A stretch of DNA of 64,000 bases, taken from Triplophysa rosa. Lineage: Eukaryota > Chordata > Actinopteri > Cypriniformes > Nemacheilidae. The stretch lies in contig NC_079907.1 of NCBI RefSeq assembly GCF_024868665.1, positions 21,872,834 through 21,936,833 of the forward strand. Direction: 5' to 3'. This document shows, piece after piece, positions 1-10,538 of the stretch (within the stretch, counting starts at the first letter, position 1; each line of letters starts with the position of its first letter). The notes under the pieces were generated by a model. The model did no database searches and was not told where the DNA came from. It was given only the letters and a program-made list of their open reading frames with translations. Position numbers and translations under genes: made by a program.

Positions 1-2720
1 CATAAATTGCAACATTTGAAAATAGTTCTAGCCTCAGACAGCTCACCAACTGCTCACCCACGGTTCATTCAGTGATCGATTGATATATAAATATGGGAAA
101 AGTCATATACTGAAGATAATGTTATAAGGCAAAAGATTGTAATGGTGCGTTGATGAATCTTTGCAGTTGCCGATGAGGCAGCAGTATACTGTATATTCTC
201 CATGTGCAATACTTCAGCATCTCCTCTCACTTCTCCTGCTCTTCAACTGCACCTTAGAGATGGTATAAGCGGTCTGCTCTTGAGGGCTAAAAGCCAGTAT
301 GGATCAAGTTAGTGAAATCAATAAATACGCACTAGCTCCTAAAATGTATCCACTGATGATATACAGTTAGGGCTTAAATTGTAAGCACATTCATCCGACA
401 TTAGAAAAGACCTCGTTACTGATTGAGCCTTCACAAAACCCCGCCCCCCTTCGTTCCTGTTGCCATGTCCGACAAGCTTTCGGTATCAGCCATGCGCTCC
501 TATAGTGTAAATTTTTGCACTCTCTGGGGAAATAGCGAAGAATATCTGGAAAATTGACACGCTGATTTCAGACAGAAAGGTCGCAATCTGCATTCTAGGG
601 ATACAATAATTATACCTATATTTGCGTCCACACCAGCAGACGATAACGTTACGGTAATTCCAAACTAGCGCGATGCAGCTACTACTGTCACACAAATGGA
701 TGTATAGCTATCCTAAATGTGGCGTATTAAGTGCTTATATTTACTCCGAAATTTGTATTAATGACCATTTTAGAGAGAGAGTTTTGGTCGGAACGAAAGT
801 AAACTTTTAAATATTAGTTGAGTACAGAAAAGAATAACAGTCCATCCGTGTCTTAATCTTTATTTGTGTTAAATACAACAAACACAGTACAGCTGTTGCT
901 TTATGACTTCATTGCTGAAAACGTCTTTCCTTTAAAATGTCACTGCAAATGCCGCTCTCTGAAGGTGCGTTCATCACATCACACGGACGCAACGCATATC
1001 TTGCCAGCTTGCTCATACGTGTAATATGTAAGTAATACATCAACAAGTTGTATGTTCCACCTTAAAACACCACTTCCCGAACGCTTCCGTCTGTAATTCG
1101 TACATTAATGATTCCAACAATATGGTGTCTCGTATCTGTATTGGAATATAGTTGTGATGTGAACTCTGCTATTCTCCTTCATTTAGAATGATTTTTATAA
1201 GTTATAACTTAGTTATCGTTTATCGTTATAGTGTGAACGTCCATCGAAGCTGGGTATATATCTCTCTGTTTACTATTACAATAATTAAAAAGTTATTTTT
1301 TCATATTAATCACCAAAGCTTTGGTTTGTCGGACTGGTTTGTTTGTCAGACAAAATGGAGGTCAGTCACAGGGGCAGAATATCGGCGTTATGATTGGTCA
1401 GATCGCCTGTCAATCAAACTGCTTGTGTATGATAATTAGTATCTTAAACCCCTATTTAAAGTTGATTAATAATTGGTAGACAGTATAGGTCATTTTTATT
1501 ATTGCATATTTCATTTGGTCATAAGGCACCATGAGAGCCACATACACTAAATAAACGTATAATTGCTCGTTTCAATTTACTAAATCTGCAGCATGAATTT
1601 ACCACACTTAAAAAAAACTATTCATAACTGAATAAACTTCTTACTAAACATACATATTTTATTGCATTTTTAAACCACAACATTACCAACACTTAACCTA
1701 AGATCTTGCTTAAAGGGGAAAATGATATTTTGGCAAGCACGCTTGTCTTTTTCGCGAACTCCACGTCCTTTCATTTCTGTTCATTACACAAGGATATAAT
1801 GAGGCTGACCTTCTGCTCAAATGTCAAGCAAATATTAAAATGCATTTGACAGTAGTTTCTGGAAGATGACTTTCATGTTTTAGTCTGAAAAAATATTGTT
1901 TGAATATTAATTTAATGTAAAACAAGCCCTCTGATCCACTGTGAGTCACAATCTGACAATAGACAGGTCATAAACTTGTGAGGTTATTGGAGACATTTAT
2001 ATGAATCTATCATTGTCTGCTTTAGAAAGACATAGTACTAATCTTTTAGTTTACAATAACACATTGGAAAGAAGCATCAATGTCATGGTGGTCGAATGAT
2101 TTGTGTGATCAGCCTGCTGTTTGTGTACCAAAAGAGGAAATCAGACCCATAGTTCCATGCAGAGAGAGCTCTGAATCTCATTCACGCAGCACACAGACAA
2201 CCTCTGAAAGGTCCTTCTGAATTTTACAATCATTATTGGAAAAAAGTCAAAGAAATTCAAATGCATGGCACCCAAAGCTCAGGTGTTCATACTTGAAAAT
2301 GGTACTATTTCACGAGGTGACAATTTTGTATGAATCACAGAAAAAAACATACAATTAATAGATAAAAGCAAGCCTCCACCCCTAAAAAAACTATTACAAT
2401 TTACAACGTATAACACACTAACATGTTGAACTTGTAGTGACAAAAAAGTTATGATTTAATTTAATTTTTGATCAGTTCATTTAAAGAGTACTGCTGAACA
2501 CATTCCTCCTTAGACAACGCACCACAGACACTGGGATACCAACCAAGCCAATACCCGAATAAACGTTTTTTTCCCAATTAATGCCAAGCTCTAAAATATT
2601 TTAAAATGTATGGTCTAAAATGTATTATCCACATTGTCCTTCGTGTGAATTATGGGACTAACTTCTGGTTCAATTTAAACAAACATATATTCATGTGTTC
2701 CCGAGTTTGTATATGGACTG
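1..2720. other. Intergenic DNA, no gene recognised
   Basis: This AT-rich stretch has no exon that I can support. The part from about 1060 to 1440 has the feel of transposon-internal sequence: it holds a run with GATTGGTCAGATCGCCTGTCAATC that resembles segments common in cyprinid DNA transposons. I could not find matching ends. The 83-codon frame at 1188-1439 is unrecognised and I treat it as chance. Confidence 0.5.
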
Positions 2721-2723
2721 CCA

Positions 2724-2856
2724 CACAGTAAAATCGCCAGTGTTAAAAAAGGTCAAATCAACTCTCACAGTGTATAATCAACACTATGAGAGTGTGGATT
2801 ATATATACACTGAGAGTGTTCATTTGACCTTATTTAACACTGGTGATTTTACTGTG
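2724..2856. mobile_element. Hairpin MITE (self-complementary, 133 bp)
   Basis: The left arm starts CACAGTAAAATCGCCAGTG and the right arm ends in the reverse complement CACTGGTGATTTTACTGTG. The arms stay complementary for roughly 50 bases with only a few mismatches, so a single strand could fold into one long hairpin. This is the structure of a palindromic non-autonomous DNA transposon of the kind common in cyprinid fish. It carries no coding capacity. The superfamily is not clear and no target-site duplication was confirmed. Confidence 0.75.
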
Positions 2857-2894
2857 CTGTGTTAATTGTTGTATGTGTGTGTATTTTATTTACT

Positions 2895-3045
2895 TTTACA
2901 TTTTTATGCATTTGGCAGACGCTTTTATCCAAAGCGACTTACATTGCATTATACATTTGTTTCTGACTATGTGCAATCCCCTGGGATCCAACCCATGACC
3001 TTGGCATTGCTATTGGCATGCTTTAACCACTGAACCACAAAAAAG
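2895..3045 (-). repeat. SINE/LINE 3'-tail type repeat
   Basis: The segment contains the widespread teleost motif GGCAGACGCTTTTATCC followed by AAAGCGACTTACA, then a CCCTGGGATCCAACCCATGACC run and a CACTGAACCAC end. This is the reverse-complement orientation of the tail shared by many fish SINEs and their partner LINEs. It is probably a 3' fragment lacking a full tRNA-like head. The exact family was not assigned. Confidence 0.65.
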
Positions 3046-3319
3046 CTTTTATAGTATACAATGCATTGGGAATGTGCACAGGTGAGTTTTTTCCTTTGCT
3101 TATAAGTAAAAAACAAGAAGTGTTGCAGTAAAAGAAAATATTTTTCTTAGACCTATAGCCAACAAGTACATGGGTATTTTTATAAATGGAATTTTTCTGT
3201 TTGTTTAAAAAAAAACGCTATGATGCGCTGTCAAGAGCATGCCAAACCAACAGGTGGTGATACAACCATAACCATAAAGCCATGTTGGCCAATCAGAAGC
3301 CTGGAATCTGACATCAACC

Positions 3320-4138
3320 CAGGGTTTTTTCTGGCTCAAAATGAGGTGGAGGTGGTGCCATCCTGATGTTGTACACACACACACATAGGCTTACCGTACC
3401 TTTAATTGGCTTAACCAAAGTGACTTTGACATATTAAAAGTTCTAATAAAATTAGATGAAAATGACAATTATTAAGTTACTGTATATAAAACATTACTTT
3501 TATTCAACCAAACAGAAATATTTTGTTTAATCAAATAAAGCTTTTTTATCATTATCAACTAACTTTTTCAGCCCACGATAGCCAACTGAATTAACCAGTC
3601 TTACTTTTTGATCAAAGCTCATTCACATCTTGAATTATCTGTGGTTCACTTTAAATGATTCAGTTTTCTCTTATATTCACTAGTGACTGAGAAGTTCAAT
3701 AGTTTAAATGAATCGGTTAAAACGAGTCATTCGTGTGCGAGTCATTCTGAACGCAATGTGCGTCCACACTGACGAACTCGCTGTGTACAGTATACGCTGA
3801 TTCAACGATCCAAATGCTCAGCTAAAGTCATTACAATGATGTACGTCGTGTTAATTTAAGAAATTTCAAGAAGTTAAACGTACTTGGATGCAAAAGAAAC
3901 AGCTGTGAAAGACAGCTAGCTCTTGTTCTGCAGCTCTTTTTAGCGACTCAGTCTGCTGAAAATGAAACAGCGCCTCCACTGTGGCGTAATGCCGCAACTG
4001 CAGTTACAAATGACAGTCTGTTAAATGCACGCAGCATTTCTTGCGAAGACAACCAACATAATTTTAGCGAGAGTCTGAGGCGGCACAACATTTGACGGAG
4101 GCGGCCGCCTCCAATTTCTCTATGCAGGAAAAACCCTG
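3320..4138. mobile_element. Non-autonomous hAT-like transposon (819 bp)
   Basis: The left end is CAGGGTTTTTTCTGGC and the right end is GCAGGAAAAACCCTG, which is its reverse complement in the outer 10 to 12 bases. CAGGG termini fit the hAT end pattern. Flanking octamers (CATCAACC on the left, CAAACAAA on the right) do not match well, so the target-site duplication is either decayed or my boundary is slightly wrong. The interior has a GAGGCGGCCGCCTCC palindrome near the right end. No transposase frame is present. Confidence 0.6.
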
Positions 4139-4371
4139 CAAACAAATTAGAAAGTGGCGCGCATTCCAACGTCACACGCCAAATCTCTGGTTTCACCTTC
4201 TACTCAACAACATTGAAACCGGTGTTCTACAAATCTTCAGCCTGACAGGAGTTTTCAAAATAGTTTGGTTTCAGTGACCGGGTACTGCGTTTTAGTGTGG
4301 ACAAATGGTCAAACCGCATAGAAAAAGCTGCGGTTTTGAAAATACCTGTGTTCATGTGGACAGGGCCTTAC
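4139..4371. mobile_element. Right-hand part of a second DNA transposon
   Basis: The sequence from about 4260 to 4371 ends in CATGTGGACAGGGCCTTA and holds CTGCGGTTTTGAAAATACC. I know these from the terminal region of a fish hAT family whose other end reads TAAGGCCCTGTCCAC. No matching left end was found upstream. The 3320-4138 element may therefore have inserted into this one, or this may be a truncated copy. Family membership rests on memory of related repeats rather than an alignment. Confidence 0.4.
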
Positions 4372-5616
4372 TGTTCCTGTCACCTAACCATGGAATAAGA
4401 AAAACAATCAAAGACATCAGAACCAAAACAAAAACTTGGTTAAAAAACTTGAGGTATGTATGGGGCTAACTGTATTGTTGCATATTTACCATATACATTT
4501 TTAGACCGTTTCATCAGACGTGCGCATCTGGACTGTGATTAACTTCTGGTCTGTGTTTGTTTATCGTCTGGCTAGTGTCTGATAATATAACAATTAAATA
4601 AACTATTTGTTGAATGGGTCCTGTAGTTTTGTCGTATTTTGAAGAATCCGGGACACTGACATCTAGCCGGTGAGCTTGTTATCGCAGTCTAAATTCAAAA
4701 GAGTGGAGAGACGAGTTTAGCCAAGTTACGATTCTTACTTGGGCCGTCCACGAACGCGTGTATGCGCACTAACACTTGTTTATGTTGTTGCGTTGAAACC
4801 ATCTATGTAAATGTTTGTAATTTCAGTCTTGTCTTGTAGTGAAATTCTTGTTTTGTATTGTAATAAATGACACATTTGGCCTTTCATTTATTTTTAATTG
4901 CAACCTTCCTGGTTTTCTCCTGATATATGCAAGCCGTAAGTCATGGGGATGAAGTTAGAGACAACTGGTACCAGAAAATGACTTTGTAACAGCTTCTTCA
5001 ATAGAAAAGTTCTTCCTAACTCTGGCATCGCTTCTGCGGGGGGGTGGGGGGTTTAAATGAGCAGAGATCCCTTGAGTAATCACTCTCACTTTATTGTCTT
5101 GTAGTAATCAACTTTTCTCCCTCTGCAATAACAGGCGGTTATCTTAAGGACTGCCATTCCATATAAGAATAAACTTTTACTACTGAATTTAGAATGATAC
5201 CTGTAGCCTGCCTTTCGAGAGCAGCGCCCAAAGCAAGCTTATTTCCACTCCACCTATCAGAGATTTATTGCGTTGTCACAATCCATTATTTTCCTCTTCA
5301 ACTCCTGACGCACGCACCACTGCAGATGATGTTCAAGAGGGCAATGATGAGACACGCTTCCTTTGGAAACCTTTAAAGTTGTGATAGGAAAGTTACAGAC
5401 CCCGGCATTTTCTAAACAACAAAACAGATGGATCTCATAGAATGGGATGTGTAAAAGTGCAAAAGTGAAGAGAAAGATACAGAAAACTGTTAGCAAGAGT
5501 GAGAAAGAGTGAGTTAGCAGCCAATGCACTAATGCTGACTGAACTGATTAAATGGTTAAAATGGTTGCCAAGAAATGAACAGAGTTTGGCAGAGGGAAAA
5601 AACAGACAGGCAGAGA

Positions 5617-5620
<4 letters not shown>
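4372..5620. other. Intergenic DNA, no gene recognised
   Basis: Nothing supportable was found. There is a short G-rich run near 5039-5051. The frames at 5194-5376, 5257-5529 and 5435-5692 overlap each other on both strands and depend partly on the GA microsatellite, so I regard them as chance. Confidence 0.5.

Positions 5621-5661
<41 letters not shown>
5621..5661. repeat. (GA)n microsatellite
   Basis: An uninterrupted GA run of about 41 bases, preceded by purine-rich sequence from about 5594. It creates artificial open frames on both strands (Arg-Glu on one, Leu-Ser on the other) that should not be called genes. A long pure purine strand can form triplex DNA and is prone to length change. Confidence 0.95.
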
Positions 5662-5664
<3 letters not shown>

Positions 5665-5908
5665 GCAAAACGCGAAAGAGAACTGACCTCAATTACAGTA
5701 TGTAGATAGAAAAGTGTTCTTCCAGGTATACACAGAATCAGTCTTGGTGACGGTATAATTCACAGTGATTTACTGATTCTCTTCGGAGGTGTTGGGAGCA
5801 CATTTGCGTATGAATTGGTTTGTTTGAATCTGTGCTGGCCTCTGAAAACCGACTTTGGGACACAGATTCATCACTGTGTATGACTCACTGCCGAAGGACT
5901 TGTGATGG

Positions 5909-6058
5909 CTCCCATCACGGAGGAGACCTCCATTAAACCGCTGGAGAGGAATATTAGTGATGAGGACGTTACGAATTATCAGAAAGGACGGGCCATTGAA
6001 TCTGTGCCCATAGACAAAGTCAGGCAGCAAACAAACAGCACAGGCGGGAAGTTGACGT
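5909..6058 (+). CDS. Possible short ORF or exon, unrecognised
   Basis: From an ATG at about 5905-5909 the plus strand reads MAPITEETSIKPLERN, then ISDEDVTNYQKGRAIESVP, and ends about 52 codons later in TAA. An in-frame TGA lies just upstream. The composition is acidic and hydrophilic, as in a real protein start, but the opposite strand is also open over 113 codons (5770-6111), so chance is a live alternative. No family was recognised and no clear splice donor was seen. The region ends about 80 bases before a TTAA-flanked MITE. Confidence 0.15.
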
Positions 6059-6139
6059 AACAAGATGATAATGACGTGAGGTGATCCTAGAAGTACCAAG
6101 GTATTTTGCATGGATTCTATAAAGAAAAAAAGAATTTAA

Positions 6140-6707
6140 AGGGGTCATATGGCGCAAATACGTGTTTTTCTGTGTCTTTGTCTTTGGTGTGTTATAAGTT
6201 GCTCATGCATGTATTAGACACATAAAATTGCAAGAATTTAAGTGTCGGAACAAAAGATGCGATCTATCTAAAAGCAAATGCTCACCCAGACCTGCCTGAA
6301 ACACCTCGTGTAGCCACACCCCCACAAATCAACGTCAGTTGGTGGTCTGATTTGACTAAGACCGCCCAAATGTATACGCAAGTAAGGTGGGCGTACCTGT
6401 CAGTACAATTGAAGAGGAACCTGATGTTCCAAATATGGTAAGAGGCGTTACATTTCCCTCACACGCTTGCAGTATTCCACCAATCAATACGCACTGGTAA
6501 ACTGGCCAATCATAGCACACCTCGCTTTTCAGAGCCATGAGCTTTGTAAAAAATATGCGTGTTTCAGAGAGGCGGAGCAAAGAGGAGATACAAACATGCA
6601 CGGTATGTGGAAAATACAGCGTTTTTTAACCATAAAATCGTGTATACACATTGCGTTACATCTAAAACAAACCATAATATTCATTTTAGCCATGTCATAT
6701 GACCCCT
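6140..6707 (+). mobile_element. TTAA-flanked MITE, copy 1 (568 bp)
   Basis: The element begins AGGGGTCATATGGCGC and ends CATATGACCCCT, and it is bounded on both sides by TTAA (6136-6139 and 6708-6711). A TTAA target site fits piggyBac-type transposition; a 3-bp TAA or TTA site as in Harbinger elements cannot be excluded because the ends are symmetrical. A second copy of nearly the same length lies inverted at 62734-63277. There is no transposase, so the open frames in it (6356-6601, 6467-6736) are not genes. Confidence 0.85.
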
Positions 6708-7029
6708 TTAATATTTTCAGAGGAACATTTGAGTAATGCTTGCCCATGAAAAAAGTTGTATTGCCTTATAACTCCAATGCCACACTGTTCTGGGTAGTTT
6801 CTAGGTTGTTCCAGGAAGCTCCCGACTGCCTCAAGTCAAATGAAAACAACCAAAATCTATGATATTTTAATCTATAGATATGATCCTGGATCCTTTCTTC
6901 AAAGCTCCGCGCACACAAACAGCAATATTGCTATATTGATGGGATGCGCAACATATAGCTTTTGGTCTATCTATTTGGCAAATCTATTTTGACTATGAAT
7001 TTGTAAACATACCTACATTTTCTTATTAT

Positions 7030-7166
7030 ATTTATGCATTTGTTGACTCTTCAATTCAAACTGAATTATAGTGGATTAAAACTATATACGTGTTAATCAG
7101 TATGTGGGTTCTCTTGGGGATCAAACCCATCACCTTTGCTTTGTTAACACAATGCTCTACTAACTT
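7030..7166 (-). repeat. Diverged SINE/LINE-tail repeat
   Basis: The order of blocks matches the 2895-3045 repeat family: TTATGCATTTG, then CAGTATGTGGGTTCTCTTGGGG, ATCAAACCCATCACCTTTG and CACAATGCTCTACTAAC. The diagnostic GACGCTTTTATCC block is badly eroded, so this is an old copy. Confidence 0.5.
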
Positions 7167-8405
7167 AGATTACGTTACATTACATTGCATTATATAAGGG
7201 TATTGTAGATTTCATATTTTTCATGTTACTTACCAAATTCTTATTTCAACTCTCCAAATCACTTAGAAATCACTTTCATTCATTTGAAAAATGTGGGTGC
7301 GATATGCGAGAGCACAACGTGTTGGCATAGCAACATGGTCAAACAGTTTCAAATGGGGCTCCAGCACCTGCTCTGGTGGATAAGCAGTATCAATATCTAT
7401 GGTATTTTTCTACCAGGTGAAGTCTGAATTCTCAGAAAGTAATAGCACATTTCCCTCCAAAAAGCCACAATTAAACCAAGTTAGCCTGACATGAAACACC
7501 CGTTTCACGAACGAAATTCTAAAACGCTGAGGAGAGAAAGCACAGGCCTGTGGAAGAATGCTAAATGCAACTGTGATGTGGCATTAATGATGGATTACAG
7601 AACATCTCAGAGCAGGTTTGGGTCAGGGCCGTTGGACGAGAGTGTCGGGTGAGTTAATCCTGAATTGCATGACAGAGCCAACAAGGAAACAAGGAAAACA
7701 GAATGGGTTTGTGGGCAGCGTTAAGGCTCTCTGCAGGGAGTCGCTATGTTCACTGGCCCATATCTATATTAGATGAAATAAACACATCATCATTCAGCGG
7801 CCTGGACCCTCAGGAGACAGACTGCTGGATATCAAACCCACACCAGTCATCGCTGTTATCTTCATCATGTTTGACAGTTACATTCTTAATGCAAACACGC
7901 ATTGCTTGTCGTTTCAATGTGCTCGATGGAATGCACAAAGGAAAAAAAACTCTGAACGTGTGAAACTGTCAAAAAATGTCTGGGTCATATTTCACAACAG
8001 AAACAAAAGAAAAAAAAGTGAAGTTTGTTGTGTGTTATAAATGAATGAAACCTATTTTTATGCTTTTTTTAAAGGAATAGTTTAGTTCATAGTTCATGTT
8101 TATTCTAAACTTGTATTCTTTTTTTAATGTGGATGTACAATATTTACAGTAACTAAGAGATTTTACTATATTATAGCATAAAAATCTCATTAGGACAGGT
8201 AAAAATTACCTGCAAATAACTTGGATGGAAACGGGGGCTTCTAAGGTGGGCTTCACACTGAGCACCTGGGGTTTTCCTGGTTCAAACGGCATGTGTTGGC
8301 ATAGCATAGCCTACCAAACATTTTCCAAACAACATTTTATGAGTTCTAATTAAAGTATTATTTTATATAAATTAGTTAAATACAACCTAGCAGCTAATTT
8401 ATTTG
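7167..8405. other. Intergenic DNA with a small TTAA-type repeat fragment
   Basis: No gene was recognised. At 8069-8110 the sequence TTAAAGGAATAGTTTAGTTC looks like one end of a cyprinid TTAA-type MITE, but no other end was found nearby. The 86-codon frame at 7703-7963 is unrecognised. Confidence 0.4.
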
Positions 8406-8877
8406 CAGTGTTGGGTAAGTTACTCTGAAAAAGTAATTAATTACTAGTTACTAATTACACATTCGATAATGTAATTAGATAACTGTACAAGTTACTCTCT
8501 TCAAAAAGTATTTAATTACTTATTACTAATTACTTTATATATCCTACATCAACCTTGATGAGTTAAGTGATTCAAGGATAGACATGAAACGGCTCTTTTA
8601 ATTCATTCAAATAAATCATATAAAAGTAGTATTATTAATTACAAATGTGAGAATTATACATTAAAGCACAGATTTTAAAGTTAGACTTTGAATTTTTATG
8701 TAAATTCCTCTTCTGCACACACACACATATTACACAAAGTATTTAGTTTAATTACATCAGAAGTAACTGTAATTAAATTACAGAAAAAATAAGAGTAATC
8801 CCTTACTTTACTTTTCAAGGGAAAAGTAATTAAATTACAGTAACTAATTACTTAGTAACTAGTTACACCCAACACTG
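8406..8877. mobile_element. hAT MITE with intact TSD (472 bp)
   Basis: The element starts CAGTGTTGGGTAAGTTACT and ends TAGTTACACCCAACACTG, giving an 11-bp perfect terminal inverted repeat (CAGTGTTGGGT). It is flanked by identical octamers TTTATTTG at 8398-8405 and 8878-8885. CAGTG ends with an 8-bp target-site duplication are the signature of hAT elements. The interior is built from AGTAATTAATTACT-like words and has no coding frame, so it would depend on a transposase supplied in trans. Confidence 0.9.
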
Positions 8878-8885
8878 TTTATTTG

Positions 8886-9414
8886 TTTACAGTTAACAAA
8901 CAGCAAAGTTCCTTAATCAATGTAACCTGTAACCATAGTGATGAATGTAAATATAAATATAAATGGACTGCATTGTACAAAAACAGTAGGCGTGTGTAAT
9001 TTCCCAGTGTGCAGAGAAGATTTCACAACAGAGCTTGCAAATTTAAATGATTTTTTAATCTACAAAATAATTGAACTTCAAGCAAAACACTCCCAGGAAG
9101 TCTCACTCCGGTTTCATGAGCGGAGGTGCTGCCGCCATCTACCTGCGATCAATTAAACTGCAACAACTTCCTTTGTAAACACATTTTATCTTACCATTCA
9201 TTATATTAAGTATCTATATTCAGTATCACTTTAAAGGTTTTATATTCTTGCAGTTCAATAGTCCATACACTTGATTCTGTCACGAAAACCTTGTCTGCAC
9301 GCAGTGTTTTTAGACGAGAGCTGGCGTTGTACTGTGGCATCTATGAAGGCTTTTAATATCGCACTGCAGCACAGCTGTTTATAGTCGGAAGATTGGCAGT
9401 GCATAGCATCACAA
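8886..9414. other. Intergenic DNA, no gene recognised
   Basis: A 72-codon frame (8938-9156) and unremarkable sequence occur between the hAT MITE and the Angel-like element. No supportable feature was seen. Confidence 0.4.
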
Positions 9415-9415
9415 C

Positions 9416-9889
9416 CCTGTTGAAAAAACCAGCATATGCTAGTTTGGTATGTTTTGAAGCATGGTAGCTGGTTTGAGCCGGTCTAAGCAGGTCATGAGAC
9501 CTGGTTTAAGTTGGTCCTGAGCGGGACCCAGTTGCTTAGGACCAGGGGCCAGATGCATTAACATAGCCGCTAAGTTAAGACTGTGTCTTAACAACTATTC
9601 TCACAGACTAGCTATTAATTAGGACTAATCAGTCTTAGTATTCACAGATTTCAATTAGGCCTTTTTATGTAATTGACTTGAAGACGGTATGACCAGTCTC
9701 AAAGAAAAACATTAGGTGACTAACTTGTAAGACTAGTCTAAGCAGTTTATGCAACCAGTCCCATCTTAGAACCAGCACATGATCATCTTAAATCAGACCA
9801 TGACCAGCTGAGGACCAGCTTAAACTAGCTCAAACAGCTGCCATGCTTCAAAACACATCTAAACAGCATATGCTGTGTTTTTCAACAGG
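9416..9889. mobile_element. Angel-like palindromic MITE with nested insert
   Basis: The outer ends are CCTGTTGAAAAAACCAGC and its reverse complement near GTTTTTCAACAGG. The flanks inside repeat CATGGTAGCTGGTTTGAGC on the left and GCTCAAACAGCTGCCATG on the right. This is the layout of the Angel family described in zebrafish: an imperfect palindrome rich in CAGCT/CCAGC words. The centre is interrupted by an unrelated short element at 9545-9762, which separates the two arms. No coding capacity. Confidence 0.75.
9545..9762. mobile_element. Short element nested in the Angel-like MITE
   Basis: The left end GGGGCCAGATGCATTAAC pairs with the right end GTTTATGCAACCAGTCCC read on the other strand (GGGACTGGTTGCATAAAC). 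The flanks CTTAGGACCA and CTTAGAACCA are similar and could be a decayed target-site duplication, or could simply be Angel symmetry. The interior has TTAAGACTGTGTCTTAA and related words known from a cyprinid MITE family. Confidence 0.55.
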
Positions 9890-10129
9890 TAAGGTAAGTC
9901 TGCAGCTCGGTTTATCGACATCAATAAAAATTGTAGCGGACAATATACATTTACAGGAGTGAGTTCTGTTTCAGAATGTGATTGTAACTGTAATTGTAAT
10001 CTGTGTGTGTGAATGCAACCGTATTAAGGACTTAAATACAGGACTGACAACCGTATTTTGGTGCGATGTAAATGTGGCCACCAGATGTCGCAATTAGTTG
10101 CAGGCAGCTATGAGGGCACTTATCCTTAA

Positions 10130-10534
10130 AGTCCCCGTGAACCGTGAAGTTACGATCGTTTTTATTTCCGTATTCTGACACATTTCCGAGTGAAAAGGAA
10201 TTTCGAAGGAGAAAATTAGTGGGCGTGGCTTGCGTGTTTCACTGCAAATTGATTGGATGTGTGAAAACAGCTGTTGCATTTTGAAATGAAACAGGCAGCA
10301 GACTGACAGTTGAAGGGGAGGAGTTAACGGATGCCCCGCCCAAGCCGTCTAATTTACGTCATTTGAGATGGATAGTCATTTCAGGGCGGAAGTGCATTTT
10401 CATATTTTAACTGAAGATTATGAGTGTACATGAATTTTAAAAAGAAAATGACCCACATCGATAAGCTATTTACTATAAACGCTGCAATATTTCATGAAAA
10501 AATGAAAATTGTCATTTTTTATTTCACTGGGACT
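10130..10534 (+). mobile_element. TTAA-flanked MITE, AGTCCC family, copy 1
   Basis: It starts AGTCCCCGTGAACCG and ends TTTCACTGGGACT, bounded by TTAA at 10126-10129 and 10535-10538. The terminal inverted repeat is AGTCCC(C/A)GTGAA. The interior carries GTGGGCGTGGC and GTTGCATTTTGAAATGAAAC, both of which recur in the partial copy at 46257. The 61-codon minus frame over its left end is a shadow. Confidence 0.8.
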
Positions 10535-10538
10535 TTAA

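Noticed and set aside
2895..3045. tRNA gene
   Set aside because: The A and B box-like words belong to a SINE/LINE tail; no cloverleaf can be drawn and there is no poly(T) terminator.
5435..5705. Ser-Leu and Arg-Glu rich frames on opposite strands
   Set aside because: Both are products of the (GA)n run at 5621-5661.
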